A DNA stretch of 64,000 nt, taken from Streptomyces sp. YS415 (GTDB lineage Bacteria; Actinomycetota; Actinomycetes; Streptomycetales; Streptomycetaceae). The stretch covers positions 1 to 64,000 of the forward strand of contig NZ_JAMJFL010000005.1 in NCBI RefSeq assembly GCF_023544665.1, written 5' to 3'. This document shows positions 1 to 8,030 of the stretch, piece by piece. The notes below the pieces were generated by a model that did no database searches, was not told the origin of the DNA, and worked only from the letters and a program-made list of their open reading frames with translations. The translations under genes were made by a program, and so were the position numbers. Position 1 is the first letter of the stretch; the number at the start of each line of letters is the position of its first letter.

Positions 1-3
1 GAG

Positions 4-37
4 AACCCCCGTACCGTTTATTCGGTACGGGGGTTTT
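4..37. terminator. Rho-independent terminator hairpin
   Basis: An 11-bp perfect inverted repeat (6-16 with 23-33, CCCCCGTACCG / CGGTACGGGGG) has a 6-nt loop, extra A-T pairs at its base and a T4 run. It sits 26 bp before the first gene, so it probably ends a gene lying left of the window. Confidence 0.8.
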
Positions 38-62
38 CTGCGTTTGGGCTACCGTATTCGGC

Positions 63-617
63 ATGAACTACAAGGTCCGTTCCATACACGCCGACGAGTG
101 GCCGCGGGCCAAGGCTCTGCGGCTGGCCGCCCTTCGGGATCCCGTGGCGCATCTCGCCTTCCTGGAGAGCTACGAGGAAGCCGCGGCCCGCCCCGACTCC
201 TTCTGGCAGGACCGTGCCGTGGGCAGCGCCGAAGGAGCGTCCGACGCGCAGCAGATCATCGCCGAGGGGCCGGACGGGGAGTGGGTCGGGACGCTGACCG
301 TGCTGATCGAGGAGGCAGGGACGACCGACTGGGCCGGATTCCCCGTGGAGCGGAAGCAGGGGCATCTCGTCGGGGTCTTCGTACAGCCCGAGCACCGGGG
401 CATCGGGCTCACCGAGGTGCTCTTCGACGCCGGCCTGGAGTGGGCGTGGGCGCAGGGCGCCGAGCGGGTGCGGCTCATCGTGCACGAGGAGAACAGCCGG
501 GCGCAGCGGCTGTACCGGAAGGTGGGGTTCGAGCCGACCGGGGTCACCGTGCCGCTGTCGCAGGAGGCGGGCGGGGCCGAGCTGGAGTTCGCGATCGAGC
601 CGGTCGAGGCCGAGTAG
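63..617 (+). CDS. GNAT-family N-acetyltransferase
   Basis: This 184-aa protein is a stand-alone Gcn5-related acetyltransferase, expected to transfer the acetyl group of acetyl-CoA to an unknown amine. The acetyl-CoA pyrophosphate loop is visible as EHRGIGL near residues 110-116, after the strand HLVGVFV. The C-terminal motif ENSRAQRLYRKVGF near 150 is the usual GNAT helix and final strand. The length is normal for a single-domain member. The ATG lies just after the upstream terminator, and its stop is 5 bp from the converging end of the VirD4-like gene. Nothing in the sequence identifies the substrate. Confidence 0.85.
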   Translation: MNYKVRSIHADEWPRAKALRLAALRDPVAHLAFLESYEEAAARPDSFWQDRAVGSAEGASDAQQIIAEGPDGEWVGTLTVLIEEAGTTDWAGFPVERKQGHLVGVFVQPEHRGIGLTEVLFDAGLEWAWAQGAERVRLIVHEENSRAQRLYRKVGFEPTGVTVPLSQEAGGAELEFAIEPVEAE

Positions 618-622
618 GGCTG

Positions 623-2092
623 CTACACGGGCAGTTCGTCGTGCGGCCAGCGGGCGCGGGCCTGCTCCCGGGAGCGCAGCAGGGCCAGGGTCGGCAGGCC
701 CCGGTCCGCCCCGGTGGCCAGCAGCTCGGGGAGCTGGGGCAGCGGGGCGACGGCCGCGACGTCGTCCAGGACGAGCGTGAGTGGTGGGTCGAGGCGACCG
801 GAGGATGACCGTTCGGCCATGTGCCGGCCGCGCTCGACCACGCTGGAGGCCAGGGCGGTCAGCAGCGGCATCGCGCCCGGGTTCGTGCGGGGATCCTCGA
901 TGGATTCACCCACCACATAAAGCGTGCCCCCCTCGTTCACGAAGGAATCCAATGCGAGCGCATCAGTTCGGTTCGGAGTGCACGCCTCGCGGATGTTCAC
1001 CGTGAACAGGGCGGACAGTGCCCGGGTCGTCAACTGCTGAGCCATGTCCCGGCGTTCGGGGTGGGCGGTCAGCGCGGCTTCCAGTTCGCCGGCGGCGCCC
1101 GGGGCGGCCTTCGGGCTGGTGCGGAGGATGCGGACCGCGTCCTGCAGCTGGGTGCCCTGGGACCAGCGGTGGACGTGCCGGATCGTACGGCCGTCTATGG
1201 CGGCGGCGTGCAGGGCGCTGCGCAGGAGTGTCTCGGCGGTGTCCGCCACGGCCTGGTCGATCTTCGCGGTGGGCCGGACCGGGGCGAGGAGCGCGGCGGC
1301 TCTCGCCACCGCCGTCTGCTTGTCCTCGCAGCCCGTCGTCGGTGACCAGTGGAGGCGGGACGGGGTGTCGCAGAGGTGGGCGGGGTCGTAGAGGTGGACC
1401 GGGCCCAGTTTGGCCCGGGCGTCCTTGGTGTCCTGCCAGACCTGCGGGTTGGAGGTGATGACCAGGGCCGGGCCCTCGGCGTCGCGTACGGCCTGGATGG
1501 CGGTGGCGTGCCGGGTCTCCCTGGGTGCCACGAAGACCTTCTCCCAGCCGGGGAGCGGAGTCGGAGTCGGAGTCGGGGGCGCGGGGGCGGCGGGCTGCTG
1601 GACGGGCTCGGGTCTCGGTGCCGGGACCTCGTGCTGGACGGGTGTCTGAAGCGGTACCTGTAGCGGCACCGGCTCCGGAACGGGCTGCGGGACCGGCTCC
1701 GGCCGGGGCCGTGCCAGGCTTTCCTCCCGCCGTCGTGCCCTGACCGCACGCCACCGGGTCACCGTCCCCATCACGAACACGGTGAGCACGATCAGCACCA
1801 TCAGCTGCCCGATGAACAGCCCCCAGAACAATCCGTATCCGGAGAGCTCCGCCTCCGGTGTCTCCGGCCAGGCGCCGGTGATGTCGTGCGGGGCGCCGAA
1901 GAGGTGGCGCAGGGCGAGCGGCGTGCGGGCGAAGGTGACGCCGGAGGGCCAGGCGCCGTGGGCGAACAGACCGGCCAGCCCGGTCGCCGTCCACACCATC
2001 GAGGTCAGGCCGAGCAGGAACGCGAGCAGGCCGAGCAGCAGCCCGTCGGGGATGCCGCCCGCTGTCTCCTGCCGTCGGTCGTCTGCGCGCAC
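623..2092 (-). CDS. cmdA: VirD4/TraG-like membrane protein with a degenerate P-loop (CmdA-like)
   Basis: This 489-aa protein has two N-terminal membrane helices (about 15-44 and 86-109), a Pro/Glu/Val-rich linker (128-180) and a C-terminal domain with the layout of a T4SS coupling protein. The region where VirD4 has Walker A reads APRETRHATA (about 189-198), with no GxxxxGK[ST]. It is followed by the VirD4-like pattern of a beta strand, then a run ending in TKDARAKLG and DP. A Walker B strand, LTLVLDDVAAV, lies at 438-448. It is the last gene of the leftward T4SS-like set, 13 bp after the VirB4-like gene. From memory it corresponds to S. coelicolor SCO4126 (cmdA), whose cluster affects sporulation. 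Nucleotide hydrolysis looks doubtful. Confidence 0.7.
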   Translation of the reverse strand: MRADDRRQETAGGIPDGLLLGLLAFLLGLTSMVWTATGLAGLFAHGAWPSGVTFARTPLALRHLFGAPHDITGAWPETPEAELSGYGLFWGLFIGQLMVLIVLTVFVMGTVTRWRAVRARRREESLARPRPEPVPQPVPEPVPLQVPLQTPVQHEVPAPRPEPVQQPAAPAPPTPTPTPLPGWEKVFVAPRETRHATAIQAVRDAEGPALVITSNPQVWQDTKDARAKLGPVHLYDPAHLCDTPSRLHWSPTTGCEDKQTAVARAAALLAPVRPTAKIDQAVADTAETLLRSALHAAAIDGRTIRHVHRWSQGTQLQDAVRILRTSPKAAPGAAGELEAALTAHPERRDMAQQLTTRALSALFTVNIREACTPNRTDALALDSFVNEGGTLYVVGESIEDPRTNPGAMPLLTALASSVVERGRHMAERSSSGRLDPPLTLVLDDVAAVAPLPQLPELLATGADRGLPTLALLRSREQARARWPHDELPV

Positions 2093-2105
2093 GCCGTCGC
2101 CCCCT

Positions 2106-3518
2106 TTACGCCACCGTCGACTCGGAGTCGCCGAGGTGTTGTTCCACGAAGGCCGCTGCCCGCTCCTCGGCCTCCAGCTCGGCGGCGCGCAGGGCGTCGT
2201 CGTGCTGGTGGTCGATGGAGGACTCGGTCATCGCGCGGTCGGTGAAGACCAGCGGCCGCTCGGTCTCCGTGACCAGGTGTTTGACCACCTGGACATTGCC
2301 GTTGACGTCCCAGACGGCGATGCCCGGGGTGAGGCTGGGGATGATCTCCACCGCCCATCTGGGCAGCCCGAGCACCCGGCCGGTGGCCCTCGCCTCGTCC
2401 GCCTTCTGGGCGTAGATCGTCCTGGTCGAGGCCATCTTCAGGATGGCCGCGGCCTCCTTGGCCGCCGCCCCGTCCACGACGTCGGACAAGTGGTGGACGA
2501 CCGCCACGAAGGACAGACCCAGCCGCCGCCCGAACTTCAGCAGCCGCTGGAAGAGCTGGGCCACGAAGGGGCTGTTGATGATGTGCCAGGCCTCCTCGAC
2601 CAGGAAGATGCGCTTCTTCCGGTCGGGGCGGATCCAGGTGTGCTCCAGCCAGACGCCGACGATCGCCATGAGGATCGGCATCGCGATGGAGTTGCGGTCG
2701 ATGTGGGACAGGTCGAAGACGATCAGCGGCGCGTCCAGGTCGATGCCGACGGTCGTCGGGCCGTCGAACATGCCGCGCAGGTCACCGTCGACCAGTCGGT
2801 CCAGGACGAGGGCGACATCGAGTCCCCAGGCGCGTACATCGTCTATGTCCACGTTCATCGCCTCGGCCGACTCCGGCTCGGGGTGCCGTAGCTGCTCGAC
2901 GATGTCGGTCAGGACCGGCTGGCGGTCCACGATGGTCTCGTTGACGTAGGCGTGGGCGACCTTGAGCGCGAAGCCGGAGCGCTCGTCCAGGCCGTGGCCC
3001 ATCGCGACCTCGATGATGGTCCGCAGCAGCGCGAGCTGCCCGGTCGTCGTGATCGCCGGGTCGAGCGGGTTGAGGCGGATGCCCTGGTCGAGCGCCGCCA
3101 TCGGGTCCAGCCGGATGGGAGTTATCCCCAGCTCCTGCGCGATGAGGTTCCACTCGCCGGCGCCGTCCTCGCCCTGCGCGTCCAGCACGACGACCTGGCG
3201 GTCGCGGAAGCGCAGCTGGCGCAGGACGTACGTCTTCTCCAGCGCCGACTTGCCGTTGCCGGACTCGCCGAGGACGAGCCAGTGCGGCGCGGGGAGCTGC
3301 TGGCCGTACAGCTGGAAGGGGTCGTAGATGTACCCCTTCCCGGAGTAGACCTCGCGGCCGATGATCACGCCCGAGTCGCCGAGGCCGGGCGCGGCGGTCG
3401 GCAGGTAGACGGCCTGCGCCTGGCCGGTCGAGGTGCGCACGGGCGGGCGGGTCGTCTCGACCTTGCCGAAGAGGAACGAGGTGAAGGCGTCGGTGAGGAT
3501 GGACATCGGATCCCGCAT
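2106..3518 (-). CDS. cmdB: VirB4/TraE-like ATPase of the T4SS-like set (CmdB-like)
   Basis: This 470-aa cytoplasmic ATPase shows an intact Walker A, GESGNGKS (84-91), and a VirB4-type Walker B, RIFLVEEAW (303-311), followed by the hallmark stretch that positions the adjacent RecA core (FGRRLGLSFVAVVH). It lacks the long N-terminal domain of canonical VirB4 (about 800 aa), so it is a core-ATPase-only version. It would power the membrane complex encoded by its neighbours. The next ATG inside (3506, MSILTD) is an alternative start. It follows the SCO6880-type gene by 9 bp. From memory it matches SCO4127 (cmdB, described as an ATP/GTP-binding protein needed for normal differentiation). Confidence 0.8.
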   Translation of the reverse strand: MRDPMSILTDAFTSFLFGKVETTRPPVRTSTGQAQAVYLPTAAPGLGDSGVIIGREVYSGKGYIYDPFQLYGQQLPAPHWLVLGESGNGKSALEKTYVLRQLRFRDRQVVVLDAQGEDGAGEWNLIAQELGITPIRLDPMAALDQGIRLNPLDPAITTTGQLALLRTIIEVAMGHGLDERSGFALKVAHAYVNETIVDRQPVLTDIVEQLRHPEPESAEAMNVDIDDVRAWGLDVALVLDRLVDGDLRGMFDGPTTVGIDLDAPLIVFDLSHIDRNSIAMPILMAIVGVWLEHTWIRPDRKKRIFLVEEAWHIINSPFVAQLFQRLLKFGRRLGLSFVAVVHHLSDVVDGAAAKEAAAILKMASTRTIYAQKADEARATGRVLGLPRWAVEIIPSLTPGIAVWDVNGNVQVVKHLVTETERPLVFTDRAMTESSIDHQHDDALRAAELEAEERAAAFVEQHLGDSESTVA

Positions 3519-3527
3519 GCGGCGGCC

Positions 3528-5087
3528 CTACCTTCGAATGCCGGTGGCGAACGGGAGCGTGTTCACAAAGGCGCGGTGGTGCTCGCGGTCGCACCACTCC
3601 AGCTTCAGGTACGACTTGCCGGCCGAGGCCCGGATGGTCCGCTTGTCGCGGGCCAGGGCTTCGGGGTTGCGGGAGGAGACGGTGATGTAGCCGACCAGGT
3701 TCACCCCGGCCGCGCCGCTCGCCAGATCCTCTCCCCGCTGGTCGAGGCGAGTGTGGGCGGCGACGTCGCGGGGGTCGATGGTCCGGTTCATCTTGGCGGC
3801 GCGGGACGCCTCCGCCTCGTCGTTGGTCTTCTCCGTCAGCATGCGCTCGATGGCGATCTCGGTGGGTTCGAGGTCCATCGTGACGGCGACCGTACGGATG
3901 ACGTCCGGGGTGTGGACCAGCAGCGGGGCGAGGAAGTTCACGCCGACCGGGGTCATCGGCCACTCCTTCACCCAGGCCGTGGCGTGGCACCAGGGGGCGC
4001 GGGTGGAGGACTCGCGGGTCTTGGCCTGGAGGTAGGTGGGCTCCATGGCGTCGAGCTCGGCCGGCCAGGCGTTGCGCTTGGTCATCGCCTGGATGTGGTC
4101 GATCGGGTGGTCCGGGTCGTACATGGAGTGGATCAGCGAAGCCAGCCGCCCCTGACCGAGCGGCTGCCGTACGCGGATGTCGGCCTCCTGCAGCCGTGAG
4201 CAGATGTCGGTGAGCTCACGGGCCATGACGACGGCGAGCCCGGCGTCCTTGTCGACCTTGCGGCCGTGCTGCGGTCGCGCGGCCCGCGCCATGGCGTGCG
4301 CCTCGGCGGCCAGTTCGCGCGTGTAGTGCATGCACGCGACGAGGTAGGCGCGGTGCTGCTCGCTGCTGGTGGACACCATCGACTGCAACTGGTCGTACGA
4401 CTGCTGGAGCCACGGCAGTGACTTCTCGTCCCCGCGTACGGCGACGTCCTTGGCGTGGGCGTCGGGGTCGGCGGGGAGGGTGCGGGCGAGCATCTGGATC
4501 CGCGTGACGAAGCCGTCGCCGTTGGCCACGTGCTTGAGGAGCGTGCCGAAGCGGTCGACGAGGGCTTCCTGGTCCTCGGAGTCGCGCAGGCCGACGCCCG
4601 GTCCCTCGATCTCGATGGCGGCGGTGACGGTTCTGCGGTCCGCGTGCAGCAGTACGGCGATCTCGTCGGGCCCGAACGGGGCGGCGAGCCAGGTGATCCG
4701 GCCGATGCCGGGCGGCGGGCCGATCTCCACCTCGCGCCCGTCGATCCTGATGCCGGCCTCCATCACCGCCGAGCGGTAGACGGTGCCCCGGCGCACGGTG
4801 CGCTTGAAGCTGCGGTTGATCTCGAACCACTTGTAGAACGTCCGGCGCTTGTACGGCACGTAGACGGCGGCCAGCGCGAGCAGCGGGAAGCCCATGAGCA
4901 GCACGATGCGCAGGGAGAGGACGGGGACGAGGAGCCCGCACATCATGCCGAGGAACGCGCCGCCGATGATCAACGCGATCTCGCCGGTCTCCCGATTGCG
5001 GCCGACGATCGCGTTCGGCCGGGCGCGGCCGATCAGATATGTACGGCGGGGCGTGACCGGATGGGACACGTGGGACTCGGTCGTCAA
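3528..5087 (-). CDS. cmdC: SCO6880-type membrane protein of actinobacterial T4SS-like clusters (CmdC-like)
   Basis: This 519-aa protein has two adjacent membrane helices near residues 38-82, then a large soluble domain. The architecture is that of the SCO6880 family found in actinobacterial conjugation-like loci, with a VirB3/PrgI-like anchor fused to a domain resembling a VirB4 N-terminus. That would supply the piece missing from the short neighbouring ATPase (inference). The start is TTG: TTGA overlaps the stop of the upstream gene, and GGAGG lies 9 nt before it. A GTG seven codons inside is the alternative. The 4-nt overlap implies translational coupling. Confidence 0.7.
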   Translation of the reverse strand: MTTESHVSHPVTPRRTYLIGRARPNAIVGRNRETGEIALIIGGAFLGMMCGLLVPVLSLRIVLLMGFPLLALAAVYVPYKRRTFYKWFEINRSFKRTVRRGTVYRSAVMEAGIRIDGREVEIGPPPGIGRITWLAAPFGPDEIAVLLHADRRTVTAAIEIEGPGVGLRDSEDQEALVDRFGTLLKHVANGDGFVTRIQMLARTLPADPDAHAKDVAVRGDEKSLPWLQQSYDQLQSMVSTSSEQHRAYLVACMHYTRELAAEAHAMARAARPQHGRKVDKDAGLAVVMARELTDICSRLQEADIRVRQPLGQGRLASLIHSMYDPDHPIDHIQAMTKRNAWPAELDAMEPTYLQAKTRESSTRAPWCHATAWVKEWPMTPVGVNFLAPLLVHTPDVIRTVAVTMDLEPTEIAIERMLTEKTNDEAEASRAAKMNRTIDPRDVAAHTRLDQRGEDLASGAAGVNLVGYITVSSRNPEALARDKRTIRASAGKSYLKLEWCDREHHRAFVNTLPFATGIRR

Positions 5088-6403
5088 CGCCCTTCACCTC
5101 CCGTGCGGTTGGTACTGCTGTTGCGGGTGTTGCTGGCGTGAGGCGTGTTCACCGCGCTGCTGCCGGAGCGGGGCACGGGTGCGGCGGAGGGGACAGATCC
5201 GCCGCCTCCGTTCGCGGTGCGGGAGCTGTGCGCGGCGACTCCGCCGGCCGCCTGGTTGGCGGGGCGGGCGCCTCCGGCGGACTGGCCGCTGTCGGCCCGG
5301 GTGCTGTGGGTCTTGATGCCCTGGGCGACGAGGGTCGCGGGGGAGCTCATGACGGCCGCGGCCTTGCTCTCGGCGCCCTGCATGATGCGGTTGCTGCGGG
5401 AGCCGGCGATCTCGTCGCCGAAGCCCGGGACGAAGCGGTAGATCATCGCCGAGGCGAAGATGGCGAGCAGGATGATGGCGAGGCCGGAGACGACGGCGGA
5501 GAAGGCGTCGGGGCCGTCATCGGCGGAGAGTGCTCCGGCGAGGCCGAGGACGATCACGATGACCGGCTTCACGAGGATGACGGCGATCATGATGCCCGCC
5601 CAGCGGCGGACGTGGCCCCACAGGTTCTTGTCGACCAGGCCCGCGTAGACGACGGTGCCGAGCAGGGCGCCGACGTACAGCAGGGCGGCGCGGATGACGA
5701 GCTCCAGCCAGAGGACTCCGGCGGCGAGGATGCTGACGAGGGAGACGACGATCAGCATGATCGGTCCGCCGCCGATGTCCTCGCCCTTCTCCAGGGCGCC
5801 GGAGAAGGTGCCGAAGAAGGTGTCGGTCTGGTCGCCGGTGGTCTTCGCGAGGACCTCGGAGATGCCGTCGGTGGCGGAGACGACGGTGTAGAGGATCAGG
5901 GGGGTGAAGGCGGACGCGAGGACGGTGAGCCAGAGGAACCCGATCGCTTCGCTGATGGCGGTGGTCATGGGCACGCCGCGCACGGCTCGCTTGGCGACCG
6001 CCAGCAGCCACAGCAGGAGGGTGAGGATGGTCGAGGCCGCGAACACGACGGCGTACTGCTGGAGGAACTTGGGGTTCGTGAAGTCGACGTTCGCGGTGTC
6101 CTTGACGGCCTCGCTGAGCTTGCCGACGGTCCATGCGGCGGCGTCGGCGCAGCCCCTGGCCAGGGAGGAGAGGGGGTCGAGGGTGGAGGTGGGATCGAGC
6201 GTCTTGCTGGGGCCGCTCCCGTCGTCCGAGTCGCTTTCGCAGAACTCCCTCGCCTGACCCGACAGCAGGTCGCAGTTGTCGGCGGAGGGGGTGGGAGACG
6301 GTGTGGGCGCGGCCGCGGCGCGGGACGCCAGCAGCACGACGGTGGTCTGTACGGCGGCGACCGCGGCGGCGGCCTTGAGCGCGACACGCGGCTTACCGGG
6401 CAT
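5084..6403 (-). CDS. cmdD: Polytopic TrbL/VirB6-like membrane protein with signal peptide (CmdD-like)
   Basis: This 439-aa protein begins with a Lys/Arg-tipped hydrophobic signal (1-33) and a short exported segment holding cysteines (NCDLL, REFCES, RGCAD). About six membrane helices follow (about 115-140, 150-178, 212-240, 240-258, 268-292, 305-325), then a long Gly/Ser/Ala-rich tail. This is the profile of the TrbL/VirB6 pore protein of T4SS. I chose the ATG at 6403 because GGAGG lies 8 nt upstream; the gene overlaps the preceding gene's stop by 11 bp. Homology to VirB6 is judged from topology and context, not from a specific motif. Confidence 0.65.
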   Translation of the reverse strand: MPGKPRVALKAAAAVAAVQTTVVLLASRAAAAPTPSPTPSADNCDLLSGQAREFCESDSDDGSGPSKTLDPTSTLDPLSSLARGCADAAAWTVGKLSEAVKDTANVDFTNPKFLQQYAVVFAASTILTLLLWLLAVAKRAVRGVPMTTAISEAIGFLWLTVLASAFTPLILYTVVSATDGISEVLAKTTGDQTDTFFGTFSGALEKGEDIGGGPIMLIVVSLVSILAAGVLWLELVIRAALLYVGALLGTVVYAGLVDKNLWGHVRRWAGIMIAVILVKPVIVIVLGLAGALSADDGPDAFSAVVSGLAIILLAIFASAMIYRFVPGFGDEIAGSRSNRIMQGAESKAAAVMSSPATLVAQGIKTHSTRADSGQSAGGARPANQAAGGVAAHSSRTANGGGGSVPSAAPVPRSGSSAVNTPHASNTRNSSTNRTGGEGR

Positions 6404-7223
6404 AGGTGAAGCCTCCGTACTCCTCGACGGCCTTGGCCATCTCGTCGGCGCTGGACGCCTTGTCATCGCTGGGAACGGGGGCGGGCCCGTCCTTCTGGGA
6501 GTAGCTGTCGACCTTCCATCCGCCGTCCGCCCAACGCAACTGGAACGTCAGGGTGAACCAGTCGCTGGTGACGGGCGTGGTCGAGCGTTCCCCAGCGGTG
6601 CCGAACACTCCGGTGCACCAGACCTCGACCGTGGCCGCGGTGTCCGAGCGGCTGGTGACCTTGGTGCCGATCGGCATGGTGCGAGAGACGTAGGTGTTGC
6701 CACCCGTGGCGTTGCCGTTCTCGTCGAGACCGAGATTGGTCAGGAACTCCTTGGAGTACGTGGCGTCGAACTTCGTCTCCAGTTCGGTCTGCTTCTCCGC
6801 CAGGAAGACCTGCCGCACGATCTCGGCACGCCGGTCGGGCTTGAGCATGTCGGCCGAGACCAGCGTCACCGCATAGTTCGCCGCCGCGCTCTGCGCTCCC
6901 TGCTCGTCCTGAGCGAACCCTGACGGGATCCCCTCCGCAGAGGACTCCACCGGCCGCTCCCCGCTCGCCGCCGTGGCCCCCGCCTGGGGCTTGTTCCCCG
7001 GGTCCGGGTCGGATGATGAATCGTCTCCTCCGCGGTTCGCGAAAGCGATGGCCGCGATGAGGAGGACCACGACGCCGACCACCGTGACCAGGCTCCGGGA
7101 CGACGAGCGGCCGGCTCGTCGTGGGGTGCCGTACGTGTCGCCGCCGCCCTCGGGCAGCCGTGTGCGGGTCTGCCCCGTGCCTCCGTAACCGCCGGAGGCC
7201 TCCCGCTCGTCTCCGAGACTCAT
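6393..7223 (-). CDS. cmdE: Single-pass membrane protein of the T4SS-like set (CmdE-like)
   Basis: This 276-aa protein has a Gly/Arg-rich cytoplasmic N-terminus (1-42), one membrane helix (43-62) and an outside domain of about 200 aa. The topology matches VirB8/TcpC-like assembly factors of Gram-positive T4SS. The outer domain ends in an alternating strand region (WFTLTFQLRWADGGWKVDS) typical of NTF2-like/VirB8 folds, which is inferred rather than proven. It sits between the polytopic protein and the small two-helix protein in the same leftward operon. Confidence 0.6.
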   Translation of the reverse strand: MSLGDEREASGGYGGTGQTRTRLPEGGGDTYGTPRRAGRSSSRSLVTVVGVVVLLIAAIAFANRGGDDSSSDPDPGNKPQAGATAASGERPVESSAEGIPSGFAQDEQGAQSAAANYAVTLVSADMLKPDRRAEIVRQVFLAEKQTELETKFDATYSKEFLTNLGLDENGNATGGNTYVSRTMPIGTKVTSRSDTAATVEVWCTGVFGTAGERSTTPVTSDWFTLTFQLRWADGGWKVDSYSQKDGPAPVPSDDKASSADEMAKAVEEYGGFTYAR

Positions 7224-7390
7224 GCCGCGTACGCCCCCTCACCGTCGTACCCCAGGCCGTGGAGGCCGTTGGAGTACGACGGTAGCCGTGCTGGTTCCCG
7301 CGCGGGCGCGGTGTGGTGACTCGACATCAGGGAAACGCAACCTCAGCCGGTGGGCACGACAGGGGGGTGGGAGGGGAGGGGTGATCGTGG

Positions 7391-7699
7391 CTACACGGCC
7401 ATGCCGTACACGATGGTGAAGAGCGTGCCGAGGGAGCCGATGATGAAGACTCCCGTCAGGCCCGCGATGATGAGGCCCTTGCCCTGCTCGGCGCTGAAGG
7501 TGTCCCGGAGGGCGGTGGCGCCGATGCGCTGTTTGGCCGCCCCCCAGATGGCGATGCCGAGGCACAGCAGGATGGCCACCGCCATCACCACCTCGATCAT
7601 CACCTTGGCTTCGTTGCCCAGGCTGCCGAAGGGGCCCCAGTCCGGAGCGATCCCCCCGATGATGGTGTTGATGTCTCCCTCGTCGGCCGCAAAGAGCAT
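7391..7699 (-). CDS. Small two-helix membrane protein of the T4SS-like set
   Basis: This 102-aa protein carries two hydrophobic helices (roughly 35-55 and 72-96) joined by a short basic loop (AAKQRIG). The size and topology recall VirB2/TrbC pilin-like proteins, but there is no recognisable signal-peptidase site, so this remains analogy. I chose the ATG at 7699, preceded by AGGGGCGG; a GTG at 7708 is possible but crowds the ribosome site. It is separated from the next operon gene by 167 bp, longer than elsewhere in the set, so it may be made at a different level. It or its upstream neighbour probably corresponds to cmdF. Confidence 0.6.
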   Translation of the reverse strand: MLFAADEGDINTIIGGIAPDWGPFGSLGNEAKVMIEVVMAVAILLCLGIAIWGAAKQRIGATALRDTFSAEQGKGLIIAGLTGVFIIGSLGTLFTIVYGMAV

Positions 7700-8030
7700 G
7701 TAAGTCACCGCCCCTGGTGGGTAGTTCCGTATCCCCTGCGTGGGCGCAGAGGTCAGGCCTCATTCTCGCTGACGATGACGCCGTCGTATGTCGACTTGGC
7801 GTCATTGATTGGCGGGTTTCGTACGAATACCTTGTGAGGAGTCGTATCGTCACTCTGTGTATCACGGCTGGTCACGCCGGGCAATGAAGTGGGAGCGGAA
7901 CCTGCTGTGTGGTTCCGTCGTTGACCCCTCTTGCGTCTACTCGACCAATTCGTAAGCTTCCTGACGGCCGGTCGGGTGATGGGCCGGGGAGATGTTCCCC
8001 GGGTGAAGGCTATCCCTGGGCAGGACCCGG
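7700..8030. other. 331-bp non-coding gap of lower G+C
   Basis: No convincing gene is visible. The leftward frame 7753-7980 is open but lacks a ribosome site and a good start, and its third positions are not strongly G/C. A short stem (CCGGGGA 7984-7990 with TCCCCGG 7996-8002) just after the 355-aa gene could be a weak terminator. The AT-richer half, 7780-7880, probably carries the promoter for the downstream membrane genes. Confidence 0.4.

Noticed and set aside
7753..7980. Leftward open frame in the gap before the two-helix protein gene
   Set aside because: No ribosome site, no good start codon, weak third-position bias. Kept as non-coding gap.
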